A stretch of 64,000 nucleotides of DNA, taken from Sporosarcina luteola (lineage in GTDB: Bacteria > Bacillota > Bacilli > Bacillales_A > Planococcaceae). Below are positions 1-7,610 of this stretch, piece after piece; positions within the stretch are counted from its first letter, which is position 1, and each line of letters opens with the position of its first letter. The notes under the pieces are model-generated. The model worked only from the letters and a program-made list of their open reading frames with translations, did no database searches and was not told where the DNA came from. The translations under genes were made by a program, and so were the position numbers. The stretch covers positions 62,001 through 126,000 of the forward strand of contig NZ_JAMBOK010000005.1 of assembly GCF_023715585.1 (NCBI RefSeq). The letters run 5' to 3'.

Positions 1-1
1 C

Positions 2-235
2 GCATACGCAAAATGGGGGGCCTTGGCGGTAAAAGAGACAAAACAAAAATATCCCGACGCAAATATTGTCGACTACTTGCATATCGGGAGCGAAACGAAA
101 GACAATACAACCATTGAAAAGTTCAAGTTATGGTTAAAAGACGACAAGCACGAATTCGGCGTTATTATCCAGATCACATTCTCCACAAAAACCGACAACA
201 TCATCAAAATCGATTTCCAGGAAACCGACAGATAA
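2..235 (+). CDS. DUF3889-like protein, 3' end only
   Basis: The reading frame is open from the first bases of the window, so the true start lies upstream and 77 residues are visible. The segment KWGALAVKETKQKYP followed by VDYLHIGS and a C-terminal EFGV-type strand resembles DUF3889, a small and often secreted domain of unknown function in Bacillaceae and Planococcaceae. The internal ATG-like start at 23 has no convincing ribosome binding site and sits in mid-domain, so I do not treat it as the start. The stop codon lies only a few bases before the duplicated junction of repeat copy A. The family call is from motif recognition, and no function is proposed. Confidence 0.6.
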   Translation, partial: AYAKWGALAVKETKQKYPDANIVDYLHIGSETKDNTTIEKFKLWLKDDKHEFGVIIQITFSTKTDNIIKIDFQETDR

Positions 236-237
236 AA

Positions 238-418
238 GTCAAAAGCGGTGGCTGTCAAAAGCGGTGCCTGTGCAGCACACTATTCAGCATATTAACTACA
301 ATTGAATAAACTGACAACTGAAACACCGAAATATAAACGTTCATTACTAATTATGGTGTATTTTTATCCAAAATCATAAATAGTCATTAATGTACCATGC
401 ACAGGCACCCACACAATT
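238..418. repeat. GGTGCCTGTGCA-ended repeat, copy A
   Basis: This is one member of a ~146-bp element family. The left end GGTGCCTGTGCAGCA begins at 263 and the right end TGCACAGGCACC finishes at 409, followed by the conserved tail ACACAATT (411-418). Outside the left end the junction is tandemly duplicated: a 16-bp unit (flank GTCAAAAGC plus GGTGCCT, one base changed in the outer copy) occupies 238-253 and 254-269. The element fills the gap between the DUF3889 gene and the convergent MBL-fold gene. Its centre carries a weak ACACC...GGTGT hairpin. Confidence 0.85.
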
Positions 419-427
419 CTACACATT

Positions 428-1273
428 TCACCAGCCGTTGACGAAGTAGCCGATTGTTTCGGTTTCTTCTTCGTTCAATTCTCGTTGGAGCGTGTTGGCC
501 ATTTCTTGGCGGATGGCTTCTGCGTTCCCTTCATGCTTTTGGGTGAGCAGGGCCGCATTTTTCAGCAATTGCAGAAACGAGTCGAAATCCTCTTTCCGTA
601 AAGGCGCTGGATGATGGGAGAGGAAGTAAATATCAGCATCATACTTTTCTAATTGCTGAACGAGCTTAAGCATTTTTCCCACCGTGTAATTCCACTTTTC
701 AGCGTATAGATTCGCATAGAGGCAATCCCCTAAAAACAGGGCCTTTTCTTCCGGAATGAATACAATGCAGGAATCGCTTGAATGGTCGCCGCCGATGTGC
801 TCAATTTCACATGTCACTCCACCTGCATGTACAGTCATTCGATTTTCGAAGACAATTGTAGGTAGCTGAACCTGGATATTCCGCTCAGAACCGAACTCCT
901 CTTTAATTGCGTCCGCACAAAATGGGATTTCTGTTCCTTCTTCTACCCGTTGATCCAAGTCTTCGTCTTCCCAGGACAGGGATTGCATTTCTTGGATATT
1001 TCCGTAGGTTTCCTTATTGGAGATACTCGGTACTGCGATTTCACGCATGCCAAAGACATGGTCCCAATGCCAATGGGTGAGGATGAGCAAATCCGCCCTG
1101 ACTCCAATTTGCTCAAGCTGTTGTAAAAAAAGCTTGGCGTGCTGTGAGGAATTTCCGGAATCAATGAGGACTGTCTTTTCTTCCCCGACTATCGCCCCCA
1201 GTATCGGGCGGTCCGTTACTTGAACAGGTGGTAAATAATAAAGACGATCGGATACTTTCGTTAGTTTTTGCAT
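428..1273 (-). CDS. MBL-fold metallo-hydrolase
   Basis: This 281-residue protein has the metallo-beta-lactamase fold signature. The zinc motif HWHWDH is at residues 67-72, with further ligands at H164 (GGDHSSDS), D183 (FLGDCLY) and H220-H221 (FLSHHP). Members of this family hydrolyse thioesters, lactones or phosphodiesters, and the specific substrate cannot be read from the sequence. The start at 1273 follows an AAGGAGAAGG-like ribosome binding site. It lies 22 bp downstream of the co-oriented flavin oxidoreductase gene, so the two may be co-transcribed. Family assignment is secure; physiological role is unknown. Confidence 0.85.
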   Translation of the reverse strand: MQKLTKVSDRLYYLPPVQVTDRPILGAIVGEEKTVLIDSGNSSQHAKLFLQQLEQIGVRADLLILTHWHWDHVFGMREIAVPSISNKETYGNIQEMQSLSWEDEDLDQRVEEGTEIPFCADAIKEEFGSERNIQVQLPTIVFENRMTVHAGGVTCEIEHIGGDHSSDSCIVFIPEEKALFLGDCLYANLYAEKWNYTVGKMLKLVQQLEKYDADIYFLSHHPAPLRKEDFDSFLQLLKNAALLTQKHEGNAEAIRQEMANTLQRELNEEETETIGYFVNGW

Positions 1274-1295
1274 TTTCCTTCTCCTTACTTCTTAT

Positions 1296-2360
1296 CTAAA
1301 TCTGTAATTGCGTGTTTTCTTTTTCCCATCGTCCAATTTCAGCTCTTACAATCGGAGCCACTTCCGTTCCTAGCAGCTCAATCGCTCTCATGACGTCTTC
1401 ATGCGGCATTGAACCGACTGGAACGTGGAGCATGAAACGTTCAACTCCGACATTCTTACGGAGGTAAATGATTTTCTCTGCGACTGTTTCCGCGTCACCT
1501 ACGTACATTGCCCCTTCCAAACTGCTTGCTGCTTCGAAGGATTCACGCGTGTACGGCCCCCACCCTCTCTCTTTTCCTAAGACATTCATTACTTGAGCTG
1601 TTGGCGGGAAGAATTTATCCTTTGCTTCATCTGTTGTCTCTCCTACAAACCCATGGGAATGGGACGCAATCTTCAGCTTTGATACGTCATGTCCCGCCTG
1701 CTGCGCAGCTCTTTTATATAACTTCACAATCGGTGCAAACTGCAGAGGACTGCCGCCAATGATCGCAAGTACAAGAGGCAGACCAAGAACGCCAGCACGA
1801 ATAGCAGACTGCGGCGTTCCCCCGCTCGCAATCCAAATTGGCAAACGGTCTTGTTCAGGTCGTGGATACACTCCTAAATCTGGAATGGATGGACGATGCG
1901 TGCCGTTCCAAGTAACCTTTTCAGATTCATTGATTTTCAATAATAATTCCAGCTTCTCATCAAATAATTCATTATAATCCTGAAGATCATAGCCAAAGAG
2001 AGGAAACGATTCGATGAAGGATCCTCTTCCTGCCATTATTTCAGCACGGCCATTTGATATCGCATCAACCGTTGCAAACTGCTGGTAGAGCCGTACGGGG
2101 TCGTCTGAAGACAAAACAGAGACTGCACTCGTCAGTTTAATCCGGCTTGTCCGTGAGGCCGCTGCAGCAAGCAGAACGGCAGGCGACGAGCAGGCAAAAT
2201 CTTCACGATGATGCTCCCCTACCCCGAACACGTCCAACCCGACTTTATCCGCCAACACGATTTCCTCCACGACTTCACGGATACGTTCCGCATGGCTTGC
2301 GACTTGACCCGTTTCTACATCAGGCGTCGTTTCCACGAATGTTGTAATACCGATTTCCAT
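1296..2360 (-). CDS. LLM-class flavin-dependent oxidoreductase
   Basis: This protein of about 354 residues is of the bacterial luciferase-like monooxygenase class, which uses reduced flavin to oxidise small organic substrates in the cytosol. Supporting segments are VFGVGEHH near the N-terminus, the AGRGSF segment in the middle and a PIWIASGG strand typical of F420/FMN-dependent TIM-barrel members. Two ATGs are possible. I chose the second because it is 8 nt from GGAGG, whereas the first is only about 2 nt away. It is probably co-transcribed with the MBL-fold gene downstream. Substrate unknown. Confidence 0.85.
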   Translation of the reverse strand: MEIGITTFVETTPDVETGQVASHAERIREVVEEIVLADKVGLDVFGVGEHHREDFACSSPAVLLAAAASRTSRIKLTSAVSVLSSDDPVRLYQQFATVDAISNGRAEIMAGRGSFIESFPLFGYDLQDYNELFDEKLELLLKINESEKVTWNGTHRPSIPDLGVYPRPEQDRLPIWIASGGTPQSAIRAGVLGLPLVLAIIGGSPLQFAPIVKLYKRAAQQAGHDVSKLKIASHSHGFVGETTDEAKDKFFPPTAQVMNVLGKERGWGPYTRESFEAASSLEGAMYVGDAETVAEKIIYLRKNVGVERFMLHVPVGSMPHEDVMRAIELLGTEVAPIVRAEIGRWEKENTQLQI

Positions 2361-2531
2361 TATCATTTCCTCCTAATTTGAACAGCAGCTAGTGCATCTA
2401 TTGTATACCAACATGGAAGTGACAGCTGTTTCAAGGCATCCGCATATCAATTCATGAAAGGGAGCCATTTCAAGCATAACTTCGGAGGCAACTGAATAAA
2501 GTTGAATATATGCTTGCAAAGGAGTGATGGA

Positions 2532-2597
2532 GTGGCAAAATGCAAAAAATGCGGTGCTGACAAATCTCAATGCAAGAATTGTAAAAAATGCAGTTAA
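2532..2597 (+). CDS. 21-residue Cys-rich mini-protein
   Basis: A GTG start lies 6-8 nt downstream of a strong AAAGGAG site (about 2519-2525) and opens a 22-codon frame ending in TAA at 2595. The peptide is nearly all Lys, Cys and polar residues: CKKC at residues 4-7 and CKNCKKC at residues 14-20, five cysteines in total. Two CxxC pairs suggest metal binding (zinc-knuckle or metallothionein-like), but that is inference. A T-tailed hairpin begins 24 nt after the stop, which supports a real monocistronic transcript. No homologue is recognised. A longer frame that starts at 2524 in another phase is the less likely product. Confidence 0.55.
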   Translation: MAKCKKCGADKSQCKNCKKCS

Positions 2598-2620
2598 CAT
2601 AACATCATTGAAATGCTTTC

Positions 2621-2645
2621 GTTCCCATACTGGGGACTTTTTTTA
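2621..2645 (+). terminator. Rho-independent terminator of the mini-gene
   Basis: GTTCCC and GGGGAC form a 6-bp stem (one T-G pair) around the loop ATACT, followed by eight consecutive bases of T. It lies directly after the 21-codon gene and runs into the 3' end of the convergent RNase H-like gene. Confidence 0.7.
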
Positions 2646-3305
2646 TTCATTCCCTCTTTCGATTGTTGCTGATACAGAAATGCCATTCAGCGCTTGTGCC
2701 GCTAGCCGGTCTGCTTCAGCATTCTTCTTTCGCGATACCAACTCATATTCCGGTCGAATCCCGAGCTCTTTCATTTTCGCCTCGATTCGATCCGCCCAAC
2801 TGAAGAGATTGCTCTCGATGACCGGCCATTCCTCGCTCAAATGGTTGATGACGACACGGGAATCACCGATGAAGCGTACGGAAAGATCATGTACGTTCAA
2901 CAGCTCCAATTCTTGCAAACAGAAATGTAGTGCCGCATATTCGGCTTCGTTATTCGAGATTAGCTCAGATACGGCTACGTTTCTCCTTAGTCGATACGAT
3001 TTCCCGTTCTGATCATAGTAGATGACACAGCCTAAACCGGCAGCCTTCGTGGACAAGTTGAACCCCCCGTCAAAATACACCGTAATATTATGGGGTTCTG
3101 TTTCAATTCCTTTCAAATAACCCTTCATTTCCTTTACGGTCCACGAGCTGTCAAAACGATCGATGAACTTTATGCTTTTCGTGCGCCCCGTCCTCTCTAA
3201 ATCTTCCGCAATGAGAACAGCCTGTGATGCATCCATTTCCTCGGAACGGAAGACGGTTTCGACTCCTTTAGGCGATTTATATGTCCATTCAATTGTAACG
3301 TTCAT
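2643..3305 (-). CDS. RNase H-like (reverse-transcriptase-like) protein
   Basis: This 220-residue protein has an N-terminal alpha-beta domain of about 85 residues and a C-terminal RNase H fold. The acidic catalytic set is visible as YFDGG (strand 1), NNEAEY (helix A), FIGDSR (strand 4) and NAEADRLA near the end. Proteins of this RVT_3/RNase HI-like type cleave RNA in RNA-DNA hybrids. Start chosen at 3305 because GGAGGTG lies 6 nt upstream; the in-frame extension to 3413 lacks such a site and runs towards repeat relic F. No obvious operon partner. Confidence 0.85.
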   Translation of the reverse strand: MNVTIEWTYKSPKGVETVFRSEEMDASQAVLIAEDLERTGRTKSIKFIDRFDSSWTVKEMKGYLKGIETEPHNITVYFDGGFNLSTKAAGLGCVIYYDQNGKSYRLRRNVAVSELISNNEAEYAALHFCLQELELLNVHDLSVRFIGDSRVVINHLSEEWPVIESNLFSWADRIEAKMKELGIRPEYELVSRKKNAEADRLAAQALNGISVSATIERGNE

Positions 3306-3403
3306 TGCGACACCTCCACTTGCAATAAATGCTGTATTTATGTATATCCAATTTAGTGGCTCCTTGCACATATCCAGTTCCGATTTTACATTATACTTGA
3401 GAA

Positions 3404-3483
3404 TAAAAATCAAGAAACCAACCGATTTACCCTATCGGCTGGCTTCCTCGCAAATTTTATACCTAGTAAAAGCACCCACACAA
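3404..3483. repeat. Degenerate GGTGCC-family relic (copy F)
   Basis: The sequence around CCAACCGATT...ATCGGCTGG, then AATTTTATAC and finally GCACCCACACAAT, aligns with the right half of repeat copy B (central hairpin, AT-rich spacer, GGCACC and ACACAAT tail). The left end is gone and the right arm is shortened by an internal deletion. It abuts the stop codon of the EamA gene. Its central hairpin probably serves as that gene's transcription terminator. Confidence 0.6.
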
Positions 3484-4416
3484 TCAGCTTCGCTTGACGC
3501 TTCCTGATACAAGGATTGATCCCAAAATGACGATAATTGCACCAATGATGAATTGAAGATTGACCGCCGTACCGATAAACAAAATCTCGGTTAAGATCGC
3601 CCAAAATACATACGTATTGTTCAGTGATTGCCCCCTGGCAGCGCCGATTAAATCAATTGAAGAGTAATACAAGGAATAGTTAAGAGTTCCTAGAAGGCCG
3701 GCTATGACGATGACCCATACGATGCTGGATGTCGCTGCTTCGAATACTAGAGGATAGCCACTCATCAATGGAACAATGATCACTCCATAGCTGAGGGCGG
3801 AAGTGATTTGCCTAATATTAATCGCATACAGCGGCACGACTTCTTTTCCTCTCATTCCCCAGGCACCGATCACACCTTCAAGCCCCCAGAAGATGGCCGC
3901 CCCTAATGAAAACAATATCCCAATGAAAAAGGTGCTTTCCGTATCGAACTTCGTTGGCACATACGCCAATATAATAACGCCAATGATGCTCAAAACTACC
4001 CCTGACCAAGTTTTTCCGTTCATCTTCTCCTTCAGGAAAAAGAAGGCCAGCACGGCTCCTATGCCAGGAAATATTGATGCAATACTTGCCGCGTACGTTA
4101 CGCCGGCGTATTGAATCCCAAGAAAATAAAAACTCATTGCCAACGGTCCGCCGGATAATGCGCCCAATACTAAAATAGCGCCGCTTTTCGTCGGAAACAG
4201 CTTTACAACATTAAGGAATTCACCTTTACTAATCATCAGCAGCGATATCCAGATGGAAGAGAAAAAGTCGTGCATGAAAGCAGCAATAATTGGAGCAATG
4301 ATCACAGCCTCTTTAAATGGTGTGCTCGCGATAATAATGCCTATAATAACTGTGTCTACTCCCCACGCTATCGCAGAAGTAGCCCCTAAGCTTATTCCTT
4401 TAACACTTTTTTTCAT
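3484..4416 (-). CDS. EamA/DMT-family transporter
   Basis: This 310-residue hydrophobic protein has ten predicted transmembrane segments arranged as two EamA repeats of about 150 residues, the pattern of drug/metabolite exporters. The first repeat starts with the SAIAWGVDTVIIG helix and the second follows the FFIGILFSLGAAIFWGLEG segment. The substrate is unknown. The start at 4416 is supported by AGAGGT about 8 nt upstream; an in-frame upstream extension to 4458 lacks one. The stop codon touches repeat relic F. The gene is separated from its upstream neighbour by repeat copy B. Confidence 0.85.
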   Translation of the reverse strand: MKKSVKGISLGATSAIAWGVDTVIIGIIIASTPFKEAVIIAPIIAAFMHDFFSSIWISLLMISKGEFLNVVKLFPTKSGAILVLGALSGGPLAMSFYFLGIQYAGVTYAASIASIFPGIGAVLAFFFLKEKMNGKTWSGVVLSIIGVIILAYVPTKFDTESTFFIGILFSLGAAIFWGLEGVIGAWGMRGKEVVPLYAINIRQITSALSYGVIIVPLMSGYPLVFEAATSSIVWVIVIAGLLGTLNYSLYYSSIDLIGAARGQSLNNTYVFWAILTEILFIGTAVNLQFIIGAIIVILGSILVSGSVKRS

Positions 4417-4498
4417 CAGCTTTACCTCTTCTCGAAAATCATCTACCCAACAATCCACTCCTTCTTAATTTGTCTATCATTGAGAATATTATACTTCC

Positions 4499-4674
4499 CA
4501 AATTCGGGTGCCAAATTCGGGTGCCTGTGCAGCAAACTATTCTGACTATGCACTACAATTGAATAAAAAAAATAAAGAAGCCAACCGATTCAACAATCAG
4601 TCAGCTTCTTCACGAATTTTTATACAAATAGTTGAATTGTCATAATTGCACCATGCACAGGCACCGACACAATT
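4499..4674. repeat. GGTGCCTGTGCA-ended repeat, copy B
   Basis: The element spans 4520-4665 (146 bp) with terminal GGTGCCTGTGCA and TGCACAGGCACC, followed by ACACAATT to 4674. The left junction is duplicated as a perfect 13-bp tandem, CAAATTCGGGTGC, at 4499-4511 and 4512-4524. Conserved inner blocks CACTACAATTGAATAAA and TTGAATTGTCATAA flank a central hairpin (GAAGCC...GCTTC with an internal ACCGATT/AATCAGT pair). The right end stops 1 nt before the stop codon of yueI, so it may act as that gene's terminator. Confidence 0.9.
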
Positions 4675-4675
4675 A

Positions 4676-5125
4676 CTATTTGTCCTGCTTGAAGAGTTTT
4701 GCGAGGAGGGAGAAGGCGCTTTTCTTAGTGTGTTTTTCTGGCTCGACGGCGGAATTATTTTCCCTCGTTACAAAAATCTCTTCTTTATCGATTGCATCGT
4801 CATATGCGAGGATGAGACCGATATCTGATTCATGTTCTTTGTTTGTAACATATCTGTACGATACATCATATTTGGAGGCGATCTTTGTGTATTTTGACAG
4901 CACGCCATAGTGTATATTCCCATTCAAGTACAGACGGGCTTCTCTATTTTCCTTGATGGCCTCTTCGACTTGTTTGTATACTCCCTTTTCCCTCACCTGC
5001 TCTTTTGTAAGTGCAATGACAATGCGTTCACGAATTGATCCGAGGAATCTCCGCCGTTCGTCTGGCTTCGTTACTCTCGGGCCATAAATCCCTTGCTGAA
5101 GATAATCATCAATATTACCAGACAT
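4676..5125 (-). CDS. yueI: YueI family protein (DUF1694)
   Basis: This 149-residue cytosolic protein has the hallmark opening DDYLQQGIYGP followed by KPDERRRFLGSIRERIVIALT, typical of the DUF1694/YueI family of Bacillota. Biochemical function is not established. The annotated start at 5125 has AGGAGG 7 nt upstream; a longer in-frame version to 5173 would begin inside the spacer after the carbamate kinase terminator and is rejected. It stands alone between that terminator and repeat copy B. Confidence 0.8.
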   Translation of the reverse strand: MSGNIDDYLQQGIYGPRVTKPDERRRFLGSIRERIVIALTKEQVREKGVYKQVEEAIKENREARLYLNGNIHYGVLSKYTKIASKYDVSYRYVTNKEHESDIGLILAYDDAIDKEEIFVTRENNSAVEPEKHTKKSAFSLLAKLFKQDK

Positions 5126-5180
5126 CGATCTACCTCCTACTCTAACGTACAAACCGTCGCCTGGACTTTTCAATGATATA

Positions 5181-5209
5181 CAAAAGACAGCTGCGAGAGC
5201 TGTCTTTTG
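5181..5209 (-). terminator. Terminator of the allantoin operon
   Basis: A 12-bp perfect stem (CAAAAGACAGCT with its complement) around a 5-nt loop lies 7 nt past the stop codon of the carbamate kinase gene. The stem itself ends in a T run on the minus strand. It would end the long allC-to-allK transcript. Confidence 0.85.
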
Positions 5210-5215
5210 GTTTTA

Positions 5216-6154
5216 TTATAGAGTTACGCGTGTACCTGTTTTTCCTTCAAGTGCGTCTTGAAGTTTGTCCATTGAAGTGATAACGACGTTTTTGCCGCCT
5301 TTTTCAAGGAACATAATAGCCGCTTCGATTTTCGGTCCCATGCTTCCTTTAGGGAAGTGGCCTTCATCCATGTAGCGAAGTGCTTCTTCGACTGTCATTT
5401 CAAAAAGGTTCTCTTGTTGTGGAGTACCGAAGTTGATCGCTACCTGCTCAACGCCAGTAAGGATGAAGAGGTAGTCCGCTTGGATTTCCGCAGCTAACAA
5501 TGCGCTTGCGAAGTCTTTATCGATAACAGCATCTGTACCTTTCAGCATGCCGTTTTCTTCGACAACAGGGATTCCGCCGCCGCCAGCTGTGACGACAATG
5601 ATTTCTTTGTCAAGAAGAGCTTGGATAGCGTCTTTTTCAACAATCGTAACTGGTTTTGGAGAAGCAACGACGCGTCTGTATCCACGTCCGCTGTCCTCAA
5701 TGTAATCGATTTTTTCTGTTTCAAGAACTTTATCTAACTCTTCTTGTGTATAGAAAGGACCGATCGGTTTTGTTGGGTTAGCGAAAGCCGGATCATCCTG
5801 GGAAACAACCGATTGTGTAACGATTGTCGCCACTGGACGTTGGATGTTACGCTCTACCATTTTGTTTCTGAATGCTTGTTGGATCAAGTACCCGAGGTTC
5901 CCTTGCGTTTCAGCATCCAATACATCAAGTGGGAAAGCTGGAACGACAGATTCCGCCATTTGGTTTTTAATTAATGAATTCCCTACTTGCGGACCGTTTC
6001 CGTGTGTGATGACAACTGTATTTCCTTGTTCGATCAAATCAAGAACAGGTTCACAGCTCTCATTAATGTTTTGGATCTGCTCTTCGAGTGTTCCTTTTTG
6101 GCCTTCTTTAATGATGGCGTTTCCACCGATCGCTAATACAACTTTTTTACTCAT
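5216..6154 (-). CDS. allK: Catabolic carbamate kinase
   Basis: This 312-residue amino-acid-kinase-fold enzyme transfers phosphate from carbamoyl phosphate to ADP, giving ATP, CO2 and ammonia. Family signatures include the N-terminal VLAIGGNAI glycine loop, THGNGPQVG at about residues 50-58, the VTAGGGGIPV segment and DKDFASALLA. It is the last gene of the allC-allE-allD-allD-fdrA-allG series and lies directly after allG, which marks it as the fermentative kinase (YbcF/AllK role) and not an arginine-pathway arcC; no arc genes are present. A hairpin between allG and this gene may reduce its expression. Confidence 0.9.
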   Translation of the reverse strand: MSKKVVLAIGGNAIIKEGQKGTLEEQIQNINESCEPVLDLIEQGNTVVITHGNGPQVGNSLIKNQMAESVVPAFPLDVLDAETQGNLGYLIQQAFRNKMVERNIQRPVATIVTQSVVSQDDPAFANPTKPIGPFYTQEELDKVLETEKIDYIEDSGRGYRRVVASPKPVTIVEKDAIQALLDKEIIVVTAGGGGIPVVEENGMLKGTDAVIDKDFASALLAAEIQADYLFILTGVEQVAINFGTPQQENLFEMTVEEALRYMDEGHFPKGSMGPKIEAAIMFLEKGGKNVVITSMDKLQDALEGKTGTRVTL

Positions 6155-6246
6155 TGATAACTCTCCTTTGATTAAGAAAAAATATACCGCATATCAAGTC
6201 AAACTGTTGGAGAAATAAAGCTCCCTTATTTTATCACAGAAAAGAG

Positions 6247-6278
6247 GAGAGGAACTAGCTTATAACCATTCCTCTCCA
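6247..6278 (-). terminator. Intercistronic hairpin between allG and allK
   Basis: GGAGAGGAA pairs with TTCCTCTCC around a 14-nt loop, followed on the minus strand by TCTTTTC. It lies 10 nt downstream of the allG stop. The modest T run suggests a partial terminator or an mRNA-stability hairpin inside the operon. Confidence 0.55.
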
Positions 6279-6288
6279 CATAAAATCA

Positions 6289-7563
6289 TTATTCCGCTTC
6301 GATTAGACCAAGCTTCACTGCGTAAGCATCGATCGCTTTTTCAAAGGCAGCTAATGGAGCACGAACAGTACCTGCACCGATTTGGCCAACGCCAGCTTCT
6401 TTGTGAGCGATACCTGTGTTGATGATCGGCTCGATACCAGTTTCAACGACTTTACGTGCATCGATTCCTAGGCAAGAACCTTTAAAGTCCCATGTAGGAA
6501 TTGAGAAGTTCGGGTTGTGATCGATACAAATATCCATCATATCGTTACTTGTATTAACAGCATCGTCCATACCGCCGGCACCTACGAAACGTGTAACACC
6601 AGGAGCAGCGATCATTGCAAATCCACCAACACCGAATGTTTCAGTGATTGCACTGTCACCCATGTCTTTACAAGCCATGTCTTGATCGTATCCTGTGAAG
6701 AATAGACCTTGTGGCGTGTTAACCGGTGCTGTGAACCATTGGTCGCCCATTCCTGCGATACGGATTCCGAACTCATGTCCGTTACGGCACATTGCTGTTA
6801 CTACTGTACCATGTTGGATTTGTCTAGCTGAGTCCATTACCGCTTTCGTTGAAGCCATTGCAATGTTCAAGAAGTACTGATCTGTGTCAGCAAGGAATTG
6901 GATAACATCTTGCTTATCTTTTTCGTCTACATCTGTTTGTAGGATGTATGGAACGATATCTTTTAGGAAGATCAATGAGCCGGCAATATTACGTTGGTGG
7001 AACTCGTCACCCATTGTAATTGCTCTAGCCATCATAACGTTGACGTTTAGGCCGTCACCTTTAATATGAAGCGCTTTGGATAGTGTTGGACCAAGCACAT
7101 CTCGGAACCAGTTTAGACGGTTGATAACTTCCTCTGAGTACGCACCGAAACGAAGTACTGCACCGATTCCTTCGTTCATTGTGCAATATGCGCGATTTCC
7201 GCCGTCGCGGTTTTCCGCAACTAAGACCGGCATGCTTCCGGAAGTGATTCCACCCATTGGACCTACTGCATTCACATGGTGGCAAGGAATGAATTCAACT
7301 TCACCGTTTTCAAGCATTGTACGTGCGTCGTCAGCGTTTGTCGCCCAACCTTCGAACAATGCAGCACCGATACAAGATCCTTGCATTGGGCTTGTCATAT
7401 TTTCCCATTTAATAGGCGGGCCAGCATGAAGTAATACTTTCCCGTTTAACTCTTCAATAACAGATTTCGCTGGAACTACATCAATTAAGAATGGTGCGCC
7501 AGATACAACTTTATCGATAACCGCTCGGTTTGCTTCATCAATCGTTTTAAATTGTCCGTACAT
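6289..7563 (-). CDS. allG: Oxamic transcarbamylase subunit AllG (YlbE, DUF1116)
   Basis: This 424-residue protein matches the YlbE/DUF1116 family in length and in its segments LLHAGPPIKWENMTSPMQGSC, CHHVNAVGPMGG and the C-terminal IGAGTVRAPLAAFEKA. In E. coli, AllF, AllG and AllH together are the oxamic transcarbamylase, which converts oxalurate plus phosphate to oxamate plus carbamoyl phosphate. Here allG follows fdrA/allF by 47 bp and precedes allK, as expected for that step. AGGAGG lies 7 nt before the start. Assignment as a subunit is by homology and synteny. Confidence 0.88.
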   Translation of the reverse strand: MYGQFKTIDEANRAVIDKVVSGAPFLIDVVPAKSVIEELNGKVLLHAGPPIKWENMTSPMQGSCIGAALFEGWATNADDARTMLENGEVEFIPCHHVNAVGPMGGITSGSMPVLVAENRDGGNRAYCTMNEGIGAVLRFGAYSEEVINRLNWFRDVLGPTLSKALHIKGDGLNVNVMMARAITMGDEFHQRNIAGSLIFLKDIVPYILQTDVDEKDKQDVIQFLADTDQYFLNIAMASTKAVMDSARQIQHGTVVTAMCRNGHEFGIRIAGMGDQWFTAPVNTPQGLFFTGYDQDMACKDMGDSAITETFGVGGFAMIAAPGVTRFVGAGGMDDAVNTSNDMMDICIDHNPNFSIPTWDFKGSCLGIDARKVVETGIEPIINTGIAHKEAGVGQIGAGTVRAPLAAFEKAIDAYAVKLGLIEAE

Positions 7564-7610
7564 TTGGTTTCCTCCTGAAAAATCAATATTTCCTCACTAC
7601 ACTTTTGGTA

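Noticed and set aside
5216..6154. Arginine-deiminase-pathway carbamate kinase (ArcC).
   Set aside because: No arcA, arcB or arcD genes are nearby; the neighbours are AllG and FdrA, so the catabolic allantoin role fits better.
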